Below are positions 1 to 6,096 of a stretch of 6,096 nt of DNA, one piece after another. The notes under the pieces are model-generated. The model did no database searches and was not told where the DNA came from. It saw nothing but the letters and a program-made list of their open reading frames with translations. This DNA comes from Nitriliruptorales bacterium (GTDB taxonomy: Bacteria; Actinomycetota; Nitriliruptoria; Euzebyales; Egibacteraceae), in NCBI GenBank assembly GCA_007133145.1, contig SLNF01000327.1, forward strand, positions 1 to 6,096, written 5' to 3'. Made by a program: the position numbers and the translations under genes. The stretch's first letter is position 1. Every line of letters starts with the position of its first letter.

Positions 1-1362
1 AGCGAGATCGTCGACGGCGGCATGGCGAGCTCGATCGAGACCGACGACCAGCTCACGTGGACGATCACCCTCGAGGAGGGCTGGCTCTTCCACAACGGCG
101 AGGAGGTCACCGCCGACAACTTCGTCAACGCCTGGAACTGGATGGCCGACCCGGCCAATGAGATGGACAACGCCCAGTTCATCGCCACCGCCGGCATCGA
201 GGGCTACGCCGAGGTCGCCGAGGGCGAGGCCGAGGAGATCTCCGGGGTCAGTGTCGTCGACGACTACACGATCGAGGTCACGCTCGAGCAGCCCTTCGGC
301 CCGTTTGAGCTGCTCATCGGCTACACCGGTTTCCACCCGCTGCCAGACGAGTTCTTCGACATGGACGTCGACGACTTCGAGAACGCCCCCATCGGCAACG
401 GCCCGTTCCAGATCGACGGCGAGTGGGAGCGCGGTCAGCGCATCGTCTTCGAGCGCTTCGACGACTACGGCGGCGAGCCCGCGCAGGCCGAGCGCGTCGA
501 GCTGCGGATCTACGACGACGTCACGACCGCCTACTTCGACTTCGAAGCCGGCGAGCTCGACATCCACGACGGCGTGCCGCCGGAGCTGCGCGCGCAGGCC
601 TTCGACGACTACGGCGACCGTGCCTTCGACAACGAGGTCTCGACCTTCGAGTACATCGGCTTCCCGGTGTTCGCCGAGCCCTACGACGACCCGGACCTGC
701 GCCGGGCGATCTCGATGGCGATCGACCGCGAAGCGATCATCGACGTGATCTTCGACGGCTCCCGCAGCCCCGCCCCGAGCGTCATCCCACCGATCCTGCC
801 GGCGCACCGCGATGACGCCTGTGACTACTGCGACTACGACCCCGACGCGGCCCAGGAGCTCTACGAGGGCACGGCGGGCGTCGACGAGCCGCTGCAGCTC
901 TACTTCAACTCCGGCGCCGGTCACGAGGAGTGGATGGAGTCGGTCTCGTTGCAGCTCGAGGACGTCCTCGGCATCACCGAGGTGGAGTTCAACAGCCTCG
1001 AGTTCGCCGAGTACATCCCCCTGCTCGACGCCGGTGAGCAGGAGGGCCCGTTCCGTCTCGGCTGGGTGACGATCTACCCGAGCCCGCAGTACTCGATGGA
1101 GCTCTACACCTCCGACTCGCCGTCGAACTTCACGCAGTGGCAGGTCCCGGAGTTCGACGAGCTCTTCGCCGAGGCCAACACCCTCCAGCCGGAGGAGGCC
1201 GACCCGATCTACCAGCAGGCCGAGGACATCCTCCTCGACGAGATGCCGGTCGCGCCGCTGTGGTACTCCGTCGACACCGTCGTGCACTCCGACCGCGTCG
1301 ACAACGTCATCGCCAACACCCGCACCTTCGTGGAGATCTCCGAGGTGCAGGTCGTCGAGTAG
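1..1362 (+). CDS. oppA: OppA-like peptide ABC transporter substrate-binding protein (5' end missing)
   Basis: Extracellular receptor of an oligopeptide importer, family 5 binding protein (SBP_bac_5). The frame is open from base 1 and ends at a TAG, leaving 453 residues; about 90-100 N-terminal residues, including the expected signal peptide and lipid-attachment cysteine, lie before the window. Visible family landmarks (numbered from base 1): LEEGWLFHNGEEVTADNF near 25-42, matching the family's 'Lr.gv.fhdG..vtA.D' segment; IGNGPFQI near 131-138 followed by IVFERFDDY; RRAISMAIDREAII near 235-248; and near the C-terminus a YQQAEDILLDEMPVAPLWY stretch typical of OppA. The composition is odd: roughly 101 Asp/Glu, 15 Arg and no Lys in residues 8-453. 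A CxxC pair (C274, C277) sits just before the 'YDPDAAQELY' helix. A hairpin follows the stop, then oppB after 211 nt. Peptide specificity cannot be read from sequence; the name rests on family resemblance recalled, not searched. Confidence 0.9.
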   Translation, partial: SEIVDGGMASSIETDDQLTWTITLEEGWLFHNGEEVTADNFVNAWNWMADPANEMDNAQFIATAGIEGYAEVAEGEAEEISGVSVVDDYTIEVTLEQPFGPFELLIGYTGFHPLPDEFFDMDVDDFENAPIGNGPFQIDGEWERGQRIVFERFDDYGGEPAQAERVELRIYDDVTTAYFDFEAGELDIHDGVPPELRAQAFDDYGDRAFDNEVSTFEYIGFPVFAEPYDDPDLRRAISMAIDREAIIDVIFDGSRSPAPSVIPPILPAHRDDACDYCDYDPDAAQELYEGTAGVDEPLQLYFNSGAGHEEWMESVSLQLEDVLGITEVEFNSLEFAEYIPLLDAGEQEGPFRLGWVTIYPSPQYSMELYTSDSPSNFTQWQVPEFDELFAEANTLQPEEADPIYQQAEDILLDEMPVAPLWYSVDTVVHSDRVDNVIANTRTFVEISEVQVVE

Positions 1363-1386
1363 CCCACGCGGCGACTCCACGTCCGA

Positions 1387-1419
1387 CGGCGGGCGGTCCC
1401 GGTTTGGGGCCGCCCGCCG
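1387..1419 (+). terminator. GC-rich hairpin after the binding-protein gene (terminator or mRNA-stabilising stem)
   Basis: A perfect 10-bp inverted repeat, CGGCGGGCGG (1387-1396) against CCGCCCGCCG (1410-1419), lies 24 nt after the stop codon. The interior TCCC/GGGG bases can extend it by three G-C pairs and one G-U pair, leaving a loop of GGTTT. The 3' flank is CTTCGT, so there is no run of U. It could be a U-less actinobacterial terminator, a partial terminator, or a 3'-end stabiliser. Since no promoter is evident before oppB, partial read-through is the simplest reading. Confidence 0.65.
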
Positions 1420-1557
1420 CTTCGTGCGATGATGCTCGGTGCAGAGGGGAGGAGGCGACCGGGGTCCGAACGGGGTCTGTCGGCCCGCGCTGGGCGCCGC
1501 AGCACCCCGAGGCCCGCAGTGTTGCGTGGCCGCGCGCATCCCCTGGACCGACGACAC

Positions 1558-1567
1558 GGAGGAGGAG
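1558..1567 (+). promoter_or_regulatory. Ribosome binding site that fixes the oppB start at GTG 1574
   Basis: GGAGGAGGAG, nearly perfect anti-16S complementarity, ends 6 nt before GTG 1574. It supports that GTG over the upstream in-frame GTG at 1439, which would add 45 residues unlike any permease N-terminus. Confidence 0.85.
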
Positions 1568-1573
1568 ACTGCG

Positions 1574-2506
1574 GTGGGCCGCTACATCCTCCGTCGGCTC
1601 CTGCAGATGATCCCCGTGCTCATCGGCACGACGTTCCTCATCTACGCGATGAACTTCGCGCTGCCAGGCGACCCCGTCGCCGCGCTCGGCGGCGACCGCC
1701 CGCTGCCCGAGCAGGTCCAGGAGCAGATCCGCGACCGCTATAACCTCGACGATCCGCTGCTCGTGCAGTACGCGAAGTACATGGGCAACGTCGTCCAGGG
1801 CGACTTCGGTGAGAGCCTGTCGGTGCGGCGCGGGCAGGACGTCACCGCGATCGTCGCCGACACCTGGCCGGTGACGGTGCGCCTTGCCCTCGTCGCCTTC
1901 GTCTTCGAGATCATCATCGGCCTCGCCGCCGGCGTCGTCGCCGCGCTGCGCCGCGGATCGTTCCTCGACAACCTCGTGCGCGGCAGCACGATCCTCCTCG
2001 TATCCGTGCCGATCTTCGTCACCGCGCTCGTGCTCCAGGTCGCGGTCGGCCTGCGCTTCGATGCGATCCCCGTGGCCGGCACCCAGCAGGGTCTCGTCAG
2101 CTACCTCCTGCCGGGTATCGCCCTCGCGTCGGTCTCCCTCGCCTACCTCGCGCGGCTCACGCGCAACAGCCTCATGGAGAACCTCCGTGCCGACTACGTC
2201 CGCACCGCGACGGCGAAGGGCCTGCCGCGGCGGCGCGTCGTGGGGCGCCATGCACTGCGCAACTCGATGATCCCCGTCGTGACCTTCCTCGCGTTCGACC
2301 TCGGCGTGCTGCTGTCAGGCACGATCGTCACCGAGGGCATCTTCAACCTCAACGGTATCGGCGGCATCGTCTTCGACGCGATCCGTCAGCAGGACGGCAC
2401 CGTCGTCGTCGGCATCGTCACGATGTTCGTCCTCATCTACCTCTTCGCCAACCTCATCGTCGACATCATCTACGCCACCCTCGACCCCCGGATCCGCTAT
2501 GAGTGA
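1574..2506 (+). CDS. oppB: Oligopeptide ABC transporter permease OppB
   Basis: One of the two membrane subunits that form the peptide channel (BPD_transp_1 family, 310 aa; E. coli OppB is about 306). The protein begins MGRYILRRLLQMIPVLIG, the classic OppB/DppB N-terminus, then LPGDP after the first membrane helix. Six hydrophobic segments are visible at about 9-30, 97-124, 139-160, 174-194, 233-252 and 277-301. The outer loop after helix 1 has the family's GDFGESL motif. The cytoplasmic EAA coupling loop, DYVRTATAKGLPRRR onward (about 207-230), contacts the ATPase subunits. The C-terminus [11 protein letters not shown] is typical. The loop wording, with PLPEQVQEQI followed by YNLDDPLLVQY, and the length look more like OppB than DppB. 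Start: GTG, with a strong Shine-Dalgarno 6 nt upstream. The last codons overlap the oppC start by 8 nt (ATGAGTGA), indicating translational coupling. Confidence 0.95.
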   Translation: MGRYILRRLLQMIPVLIGTTFLIYAMNFALPGDPVAALGGDRPLPEQVQEQIRDRYNLDDPLLVQYAKYMGNVVQGDFGESLSVRRGQDVTAIVADTWPVTVRLALVAFVFEIIIGLAAGVVAALRRGSFLDNLVRGSTILLVSVPIFVTALVLQVAVGLRFDAIPVAGTQQGLVSYLLPGIALASVSLAYLARLTRNSLMENLRADYVRTATAKGLPRRRVVGRHALRNSMIPVVTFLAFDLGVLLSGTIVTEGIFNLNGIGGIVFDAIRQQDGTVVVGIVTMFVLIYLFANLIVDIIYATLDPRIRYE

Positions 2507-3428
2507 CCCACGTCCCGGACGCGAGGTGGAGGTCGAGGTCGACGTGACCGCGACCCCCGAGGCCGGACAGCAAGCCACCGCCGAGGGCGCCGGCCTGTGG
2601 AGCGAGGCCTGGCGCGACCTCCGACGCAGCCCGCTCTTCGTCCTCCCGGTCCTCGTCATCGCGCTCTTCACCGTCGTCGCCTTCTTCCCACAGTGGTTCA
2701 CCGACCTCGGGCCGCGGGCGTGCGACCTCTCCCGCTCCGCTGAGCCGCCGCAGGCCGGGCACTGGCTCGGCTTCGACCGCCAGGGTTGCGACCTCTATGC
2801 GCGCACGGTGTTCTCGACCCGCGCCTCGCTGCTCATCGCGCTCATCGTCACGGTGAGCGCCTTCGTCATCGCCGTCATCCTCGGCTCGGTGGCCGGCTAC
2901 GTGGGCCGCTGGGTCGACACCCTTGCCGCGCGCCTCGCCGACATCGTCTTCGGCATCCCCGTCATCGTCGGCGCCCTCGTCGTCCTCAACGTCGTCGCCG
3001 ACCGGGGCCTGCTCCAGGTCTCCGCGGCCCTGCTGCTGTTCACCTGGCCCCCGATGTTCCGGCTCATGCGCTCGACGGTGCTGAGCGTGCGGGAGACCGA
3101 CTACGTCCAGGCCGCCCGCGCGCTCGGCGCGAGCAACCTGCGGATCATCGTCCGCCATGTCCTGCCCAACGCCCTCGCGCCGGTCATCGCCTACGCGACG
3201 GTCCTCATGGGGGTCATCATCAGCGCAGAGGCGACGATCACCTTCCTCGGCGCGGGGCTGCAGCTGCCGGCGCTGTCATGGGGCGTGCTCCTGTCGACGC
3301 CCCCGCGGACGGAGCTGCTCAACACCCCCCACCTGCTCTTCCCCGCGGTGCCGGTCGCCCTGACCGTCCTGTCCTTCGTCCTCGCCGGCGATGCGCTGCG
3401 CGACGCCCTCGACCCGAAGCTGCGATGA
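2499..3428 (+). CDS. oppC: Oligopeptide ABC transporter permease OppC
   Basis: Second channel-forming membrane subunit, partner of OppB (309 aa). Order of parts: an acidic, probably disordered cytoplasmic N-terminus (1-30, including EVEVEVDV); an OppC_N-type segment [11 protein letters not shown] leading into helix 1 (about 46-64); an outer loop with [15 protein letters not shown] (88-102), the counterpart of the family's 'H.LGTD..GRD..SR' motif; then helices at about 110-134, 146-167, 171-190, 228-250 and 281-297. The EAA loop is [20 protein letters not shown] (201-220). [14 protein letters not shown] (249-262) is the usual OppC/DppC signature after helix 5. Two cysteines, C75 and C97, both lie in the outer loop. 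No strong ribosome binding site precedes the ATG; the 8-nt overlap with oppB suggests coupled translation. It ends in a 4-nt ATGA overlap with oppD. Confidence 0.95.
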   Translation: MSDPRPGREVEVEVDVTATPEAGQQATAEGAGLWSEAWRDLRRSPLFVLPVLVIALFTVVAFFPQWFTDLGPRACDLSRSAEPPQAGHWLGFDRQGCDLYARTVFSTRASLLIALIVTVSAFVIAVILGSVAGYVGRWVDTLAARLADIVFGIPVIVGALVVLNVVADRGLLQVSAALLLFTWPPMFRLMRSTVLSVRETDYVQAARALGASNLRIIVRHVLPNALAPVIAYATVLMGVIISAEATITFLGAGLQLPALSWGVLLSTPPRTELLNTPHLLFPAVPVALTVLSFVLAGDALRDALDPKLR

Positions 3429-4462
3429 ACGGGGACTACAACGCCGCCAGCGCCTCGGGTCGCTCGCCGCTGCCGCCCGGCCAGCCCGTCCTCGAGGTCA
3501 GCGACCTGCACGTGGAGTTCCGCACGCGTCGGGGCACCCTCCGCGCCGTCAACGGGGTGAGCTGGTCGCTCGAGCCCGGCGAGACCCTCGCGATCCTCGG
3601 CGAGTCCGGCTCGGGCAAGAGCGTGAGCGCGCAGGCGATCATGGGCCTCATCGACTCCCCGCCGGGCTTCATCACCGAGGGGGTGATCCGCTTCCGCGGC
3701 GACGACCTCTTCACGATGGGCGAGGAGCGACGCCGGCGCCTGCGCGGCGACGGGGTCGCGATGGTCTTCCAGGACGCCCTCACCGCGCTCAACCCCGTCT
3801 TCAGCGTCGGCTGGCAGATCGCCGAGACCTACCGGGTGCACCGCGGGACCTCCAAGCGCGAGGCCTACGACCGCGCCGCCGAGCTCCTCGACCGCGTCGG
3901 CATCCCCTCCGCGCGCGAGCGCCTCAACAGCTACCCCCACGAGTTCTCCGGCGGCATGCGCCAGCGCGCGATGATCGCGATGGCCCTCGCCCTCGACCCC
4001 GAGGTCCTCATCGCCGACGAGCCGACGACCGCCCTCGACGTCACCGTGCAGGCGCAGATCATGGACCTGCTCACCGAGCTGCGGGCCGAGCTCGGGATGG
4101 GCCTCGTGCTCATCACCCACGACCTCGCCGTCGTCGCCGAGACCGCCGACCGCGTCGCGGTGATGTACGCCGGCCGCATCGTCGAGGAGGGCACGGTGCG
4201 GGAGGTCTTCACCGAGCCCGCCCACCCCTACACCCTCGGGCTCATGCACTCGATCCCGCCGCTGCACCGTCGGGTGGCCTCGCTCGATCCGATCCCCGGC
4301 ACCCCGCCGAACCCCGCGCGCATCCCCTCGGGGTGCCCCTTCCATCCGCGCTGCGCCTTCGCCCGCGAGCACTGCCGCGAGGTCGAGCCTCCGCTCGAGC
4401 GGGTGGGCGAGGGCCGCGCGAGCGCCTGCCACTACTGGGAGGAGGTCAAGGGTGGCCGCTAG
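3425..4462 (+). CDS. oppD: Oligopeptide ABC transporter ATP-binding protein OppD
   Basis: Cytoplasmic ATPase subunit that powers peptide import, pairing with OppF under the OppB/OppC channel (345 aa). All nucleotide-binding motifs are intact: Walker A GESGSGKS (59-66), Q-loop Q116 in VFQD, ABC signature FSGGMRQR (174-181), Walker B VLIADEP with catalytic E199, D-loop TALD (202-205), and switch H232. The C-terminal oligopeptide-transporter extension (PF08352 type) has [19 protein letters not shown] and four cysteines, C304, C310, C317 and C335 (CX5CX6CX17C). This pattern holds a 4Fe-4S cluster in characterised DppD/OppD proteins; here the cluster is inferred. The first ~20 residues are a Ser/Pro/Gly-rich tail before the ABC domain. 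The start is ATG within the ATGA overlap with oppC; there is no obvious Shine-Dalgarno, so coupling is likely. Its end overlaps oppF by 11 nt. Confidence 0.95.
   Translation: MNGDYNAASASGRSPLPPGQPVLEVSDLHVEFRTRRGTLRAVNGVSWSLEPGETLAILGESGSGKSVSAQAIMGLIDSPPGFITEGVIRFRGDDLFTMGEERRRRLRGDGVAMVFQDALTALNPVFSVGWQIAETYRVHRGTSKREAYDRAAELLDRVGIPSARERLNSYPHEFSGGMRQRAMIAMALALDPEVLIADEPTTALDVTVQAQIMDLLTELRAELGMGLVLITHDLAVVAETADRVAVMYAGRIVEEGTVREVFTEPAHPYTLGLMHSIPPLHRRVASLDPIPGTPPNPARIPSGCPFHPRCAFAREHCREVEPPLERVGEGRASACHYWEEVKGGR
4437..4445 (+). promoter_or_regulatory. Ribosome binding site for oppF inside oppD
   Basis: GGGAGGAGG lies within the last codons of oppD and ends 6 nt before GTG 4452. It supports this GTG as the oppF start although it overlaps oppD, and suggests that oppF has independent strong initiation, unlike oppC and oppD. 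Confidence 0.8.
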
Positions 4463-5480
4463 CGCGTTCGGGACGCCGCTCCTGTCGGTGCGCGGGCTCA
4501 CGAAGCACTTCCCGCTGACCCGCGGCGTGGTCCTCCGGCGCCAGGTCGGCTCGGTCCAGGCTGTCGACGGCGTGAGCTTCGACCTCCACGCAGGTGAGAC
4601 GCTCGGCCTCGTCGGCGAGTCCGGCTGCGGCAAGTCGACGACGGCGCGCCTGCTCATGCGCCTCATCGAGCCCACCGCCGGCGAGGCGATCTACGACGGC
4701 GAGGACATCTTCCAGATGAGCCGGGCGCAGTTGCGCCGGCTGCGCCGCGACATCCAGATCATCTTCCAGGACCCCTACGCCTCGCTCGACCCGCGGATGA
4801 CCGTCGGCTCGATCATCGGCGAGGGCTGGGAGGTCCACCCCGACCTCGTCCCCAAGCGCGAGCGCCGCGCGGAGATCTCGCGCCTCCTCGAGCAGGTCGG
4901 GCTCGAGGCCGGCCACGCCGACCGCTTCCCCCACCAGTTCTCCGGCGGTCAGCGCCAGCGCATCGGCATCGCCCGGGCGCTGGCGCTGCGCCCCGAGGTC
5001 CTCATCCTCGACGAGCCGGTCAGCGCCCTCGACGTCTCGGTGCAGGCCCAGGTCATCAACCTCATCGAGGGCCTGCAGGACGACTACGGCTTCGCCGCGC
5101 TCTTCATCGCCCACGACCTCTCGGTCGTGCGCCACATCTCCGACCGCATCGCGGTGATGTACCTCGGCAAGATCGCCGAGATCGGCGCTGCCGACGAGAT
5201 CTACGAGCGACCCTCCCACCCTTACACCCAGGCGCTGCTCTCGGCGGTGCCCTCGCCCGACCCGACGGTGACCCGCCGTGAGCGCATCCGCCTCGAGGGC
5301 GACGTCCCCAGCCCGGCGAACCCCCCCAGCGGCTGTCGCTTCCGCACGCGCTGCTGGAAGGCCGACGACCGCTGCGCCGAGGAGGAGCCCGAGCTCGTCG
5401 AGCGGTTCGCCCACGGTCATCCGAGCGCGTGCCACTACGCCGAGGTCAGCGACGTCCTCGGCGCCGGGGGGCAAGATTAG
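4452..5480 (+). CDS. oppF: Oligopeptide ABC transporter ATP-binding protein OppF
   Basis: Second cytoplasmic ATPase subunit of the importer (342 aa). Motifs in order: the [16 protein letters not shown] opening typical of OppF/DppF, Walker [10 protein letters not shown] (55-63), Q-loop Q106 in [11 protein letters not shown], signature FSGGQRQR (163-170), Walker B VLILDEP with catalytic E188, D-loop SALD (191-194), and switch H221. The [14 protein letters not shown] stretch distinguishes OppF/DppF from OppD. The C-terminal extension has [12 protein letters not shown] followed by four cysteines, C295, C301, C308 and C327 (CX5CX6CX18C), so a 4Fe-4S cluster is plausible here too. Both ATPases keep their catalytic Glu and His, so neither ATP site looks degenerate. 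The start is GTG with a perfect ribosome binding site in the end of oppD. It is the last gene of the four-gene overlapping run; 203 nt separate it from the next gene. Confidence 0.95.
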   Translation: MAASAFGTPLLSVRGLTKHFPLTRGVVLRRQVGSVQAVDGVSFDLHAGETLGLVGESGCGKSTTARLLMRLIEPTAGEAIYDGEDIFQMSRAQLRRLRRDIQIIFQDPYASLDPRMTVGSIIGEGWEVHPDLVPKRERRAEISRLLEQVGLEAGHADRFPHQFSGGQRQRIGIARALALRPEVLILDEPVSALDVSVQAQVINLIEGLQDDYGFAALFIAHDLSVVRHISDRIAVMYLGKIAEIGAADEIYERPSHPYTQALLSAVPSPDPTVTRRERIRLEGDVPSPANPPSGCRFRTRCWKADDRCAEEEPELVERFAHGHPSACHYAEVSDVLGAGGQD

Positions 5481-5499
5481 CGTCAGGATCATGCCAGAT

Positions 5500-5545
5500 T
5501 TGATCAAGCTCTCTGCTGTACCCATGTGATCCCCTCTGCTAACCT
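5500..5545 (+). promoter_or_regulatory. Candidate promoter region for the second binding-protein gene
   Basis: The first ~75 nt after oppF are clearly AT-richer than the rest of the window. TGCTAACCT (5537-5545) reads as an extended -10 (TGn plus TAnnnT); its -35 position (5517-5522, TGTACC) is weak. An alternative pairs TTGATC (5500-5505) with TGTGAT (5525-5530) at a 19-nt spacing, 4 of 6 matches each. TTGATCAA (5500-5507) is a perfect 8-bp palindrome that could be an operator half or chance. Promoter consensus in this organism is unknown, so this is tentative. Confidence 0.4.
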
Positions 5546-5561
5546 CCTACCCAGGTCATAC

Positions 5562-5652
5562 GAGCGGTGGACCGCCGCTCCGGACACGACAAGAGGCCCG
5601 GCTCACCCGGGCACCCCCGCGGTTCGCGCAGGCCCCAGCCACCGGAGGCTGC
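5562..5652 (+). promoter_or_regulatory. Structured leader with three consecutive potential hairpins
   Basis: Between the candidate promoter and the second binding-protein gene there are three inverted repeats: GAGCGG/CCGCTC (5562-5567 with 5575-5580, extendable by one G-U pair); GCCCGG/CCGGGC (5596-5601 with 5607-5612, 5-nt loop); and an imperfect stem GCAG(g)CCCC with GGaGGCTGC (5628-5636 with 5644-5652, 7-nt loop). None is followed by a U run. One may act as the oppF terminator, or together they may form a regulatory or stabilising 5' leader. I recognise no known riboswitch class, and in a GC-rich genome such stems also arise by chance. Confidence 0.35.
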
Positions 5653-5669
5653 ACCTGCGCGCTGCGTCC

Positions 5670-5676
5670 AAGGAGG
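5670..5676 (+). promoter_or_regulatory. Ribosome binding site fixing the second binding-protein start
   Basis: AAGGAGG ends 7 nt before ATG 5684, an ideal Shine-Dalgarno. It rules in favour of ATG 5684 over the in-frame GTG at 5567, which would prefix 39 Arg/Pro-rich residues to the signal peptide. Confidence 0.85.
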
Positions 5677-5683
5677 CACATCC

Positions 5684-6096
5684 ATGCGGTCAACACTCAG
5701 CCGGCCCTGGCGCTGGCTCGTGCTCCTCGCTGCGCTCGCCCTCGTCGTCGCCGCCTGCGCGGAGGACGACGTCGACGAGCCCGAGGACGACGACGTCGAC
5801 GTCGAGGAGGACGTCGACGTCGACGACGACGACGAGGAGGAAGAGGAGGCTGCCGAGCCGATGGAGGGCGGCACGATCCTCTTCGGCGACGAGCAGGAGC
5901 CGACGATCCTCAACGGCTTCCTGCTCGAGGGCAACTCCCTCGTCACCTCGAAGGTCTTCAACAACCAGTTCCTCGGGGCGCACAAGATCACCCCCGACTT
6001 CGAGTACGAGCCGGTGCTCGTCGACGGGATGGCCGAGATCACCGAGGACCCGTTCACCGTCACCTACGACATCAAGGAGGAGGCGACCTGGTCCGA
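5684..6096 (+). CDS. Peptide-type ABC transporter substrate-binding lipoprotein (3' end missing)
   Basis: N-terminal 137 residues of a second family 5 (SBP_bac_5) binding protein; the frame is still open at the window end. A lipoprotein signal peptide is clear: basic start (R2, R7, R10), hydrophobic core about 12-23, and lipobox VAAC with the modified cysteine at C25. Next comes an extreme acidic linker, with 23 of residues 27-55 Asp or Glu. Family sequence begins at GGTILFGDEQEPTILNGF (62-79), the usual first strand of these proteins, and reaches DPFTVTYDIKEEATWSD, where the family normally continues with 'G..vtA.D'. About 400 more residues are expected. The role is to capture peptides or a related solute outside the membrane and hand them to a permease, either OppBCDF just upstream or one beyond the window. 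It overlaps the first binding protein over only ~30 residues, so whether the two are paralogues with the same ligand cannot be judged here. Confidence 0.9.
   Translation, partial: MRSTLSRPWRWLVLLAALALVVAACAEDDVDEPEDDDVDVEEDVDVDDDDEEEEEAAEPMEGGTILFGDEQEPTILNGFLLEGNSLVTSKVFNNQFLGAHKITPDFEYEPVLVDGMAEITEDPFTVTYDIKEEATWS
5762..5848 (+). repeat. GAC/GTC/GAG codon repeat encoding the acidic linker
   Basis: The 87 nt coding for residues 27-55 of the second binding protein consist almost only of GAC, GAG and GTC codons. They contain four GTCGAC palindromes (5771, 5795, 5813, 5819) and several overlapping GACGTC ones. Such a trinucleotide tract is a good substrate for slippage in whole codons, so linker length may differ between strains without breaking the frame. 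Confidence 0.75.

Noticed and set aside
1439..1573. 45-residue N-terminal extension of OppB from an upstream in-frame GTG
   Set aside because: The extension is Arg/Gly/Pro-rich and unlike OppB N-termini, whereas GTG 1574 has an ideal Shine-Dalgarno and starts exactly at the conserved family beginning. The GGGGAGGAGG at 1445-1454 has no fitting start codon after it.
1307..2251. 314-residue minus-strand frame opposite oppB and the intergenic gap
   Set aside because: The translation is charged and repetitive without family features, it covers a clear permease gene, and it has no plausible ribosome binding site that I can see.
3191..4675. 494-residue open frame on the minus strand opposite oppC, oppD and oppF
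   Set aside because: It lies antisense to three genes with intact conserved motifs. Its translation is low-complexity, rich in Arg, Gly, His, Asp and Glu, with no recognisable domain. Long antisense frames are expected where stop codons are rare because of high GC.
4446..5525. 359-residue minus-strand frame opposite oppF
   Set aside because: It mirrors the oppF codons in the complementary frame, giving Val/Asp/Leu/Gly-rich low-complexity sequence; oppF accounts for the region fully.
5491..5529. Tiny open frame encoding MPDLIKLSAVPM, a possible leader peptide
   Set aside because: The nearest AGGA is only 2 nt from the ATG, the frame overlaps the candidate promoter elements and probably lies upstream of the transcription start, and nothing in its codons suggests attenuation.
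5567..5683. 39-residue upstream extension of the second binding protein from GTG 5567
   Set aside because: It would place a highly basic, Pro-rich stretch before a normal lipoprotein signal peptide and lacks a Shine-Dalgarno; ATG 5684 has a perfect one.
5539..6063. Minus-strand frame with a long serine run opposite the acidic linker
   Set aside because: The serine-rich run is simply the complement of the GAC/GTC/GAG codon tract of the lipoprotein linker read in another frame.

Overview
The window holds one complete oligopeptide (Opp-type) ABC importer locus, with all genes on the + strand. DNA is very GC-rich, codon third positions are almost all G or C, and GTG starts and strong GGAGG-type ribosome binding sites are used. 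This fits a high-GC actinobacterium. The exported binding proteins are strikingly acidic, and the first has no lysine in the visible part, which suggests a salt-adapted lineage. Nitriliruptoria-like organisms come to mind, but that is inference from memory and not shown by the sequence.

Layout: (1) 1-1362, the C-terminal ~83% of an OppA-like substrate-binding protein, cut by the window start. (2) 1363-1573, a 211-nt gap with a strong GC-rich hairpin just after the stop codon and no promoter I can recognise. (3) 1574-5480, four tightly coupled genes, oppB, oppC, oppD and oppF, whose ends overlap by 8, 4 and 11 nt. (4) 5481-5683, a 203-nt gap that starts AT-richer, with promoter-like hexamers and an 8-bp palindrome, and continues as a leader with three consecutive potential hairpins. 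(5) 5684-6096, the start of a second peptide-type substrate-binding lipoprotein, with a clear lipobox and a long Asp/Glu tract, cut by the window end.

How the genes work together: a lipid-anchored binding protein captures peptides outside the membrane and delivers them to the OppB/OppC channel. OppD and OppF hydrolyse ATP on the cytoplasmic face to drive import. Both ATPases carry all canonical nucleotide-binding motifs and a C-terminal four-cysteine set of the type known to hold a 4Fe-4S cluster. The second binding protein may feed the same permease or belong to the next transcription unit; the window cannot decide.

I found no RNA gene, insertion sequence, CRISPR array or evident new system. 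The long open frames on the minus strand and in other plus frames are by-products of the high GC content. The points worth a second look are the lysine-free acidic binding protein, the hairpin separating it from the permease genes, the structured leader of the second binding protein and its repetitive acidic linker.
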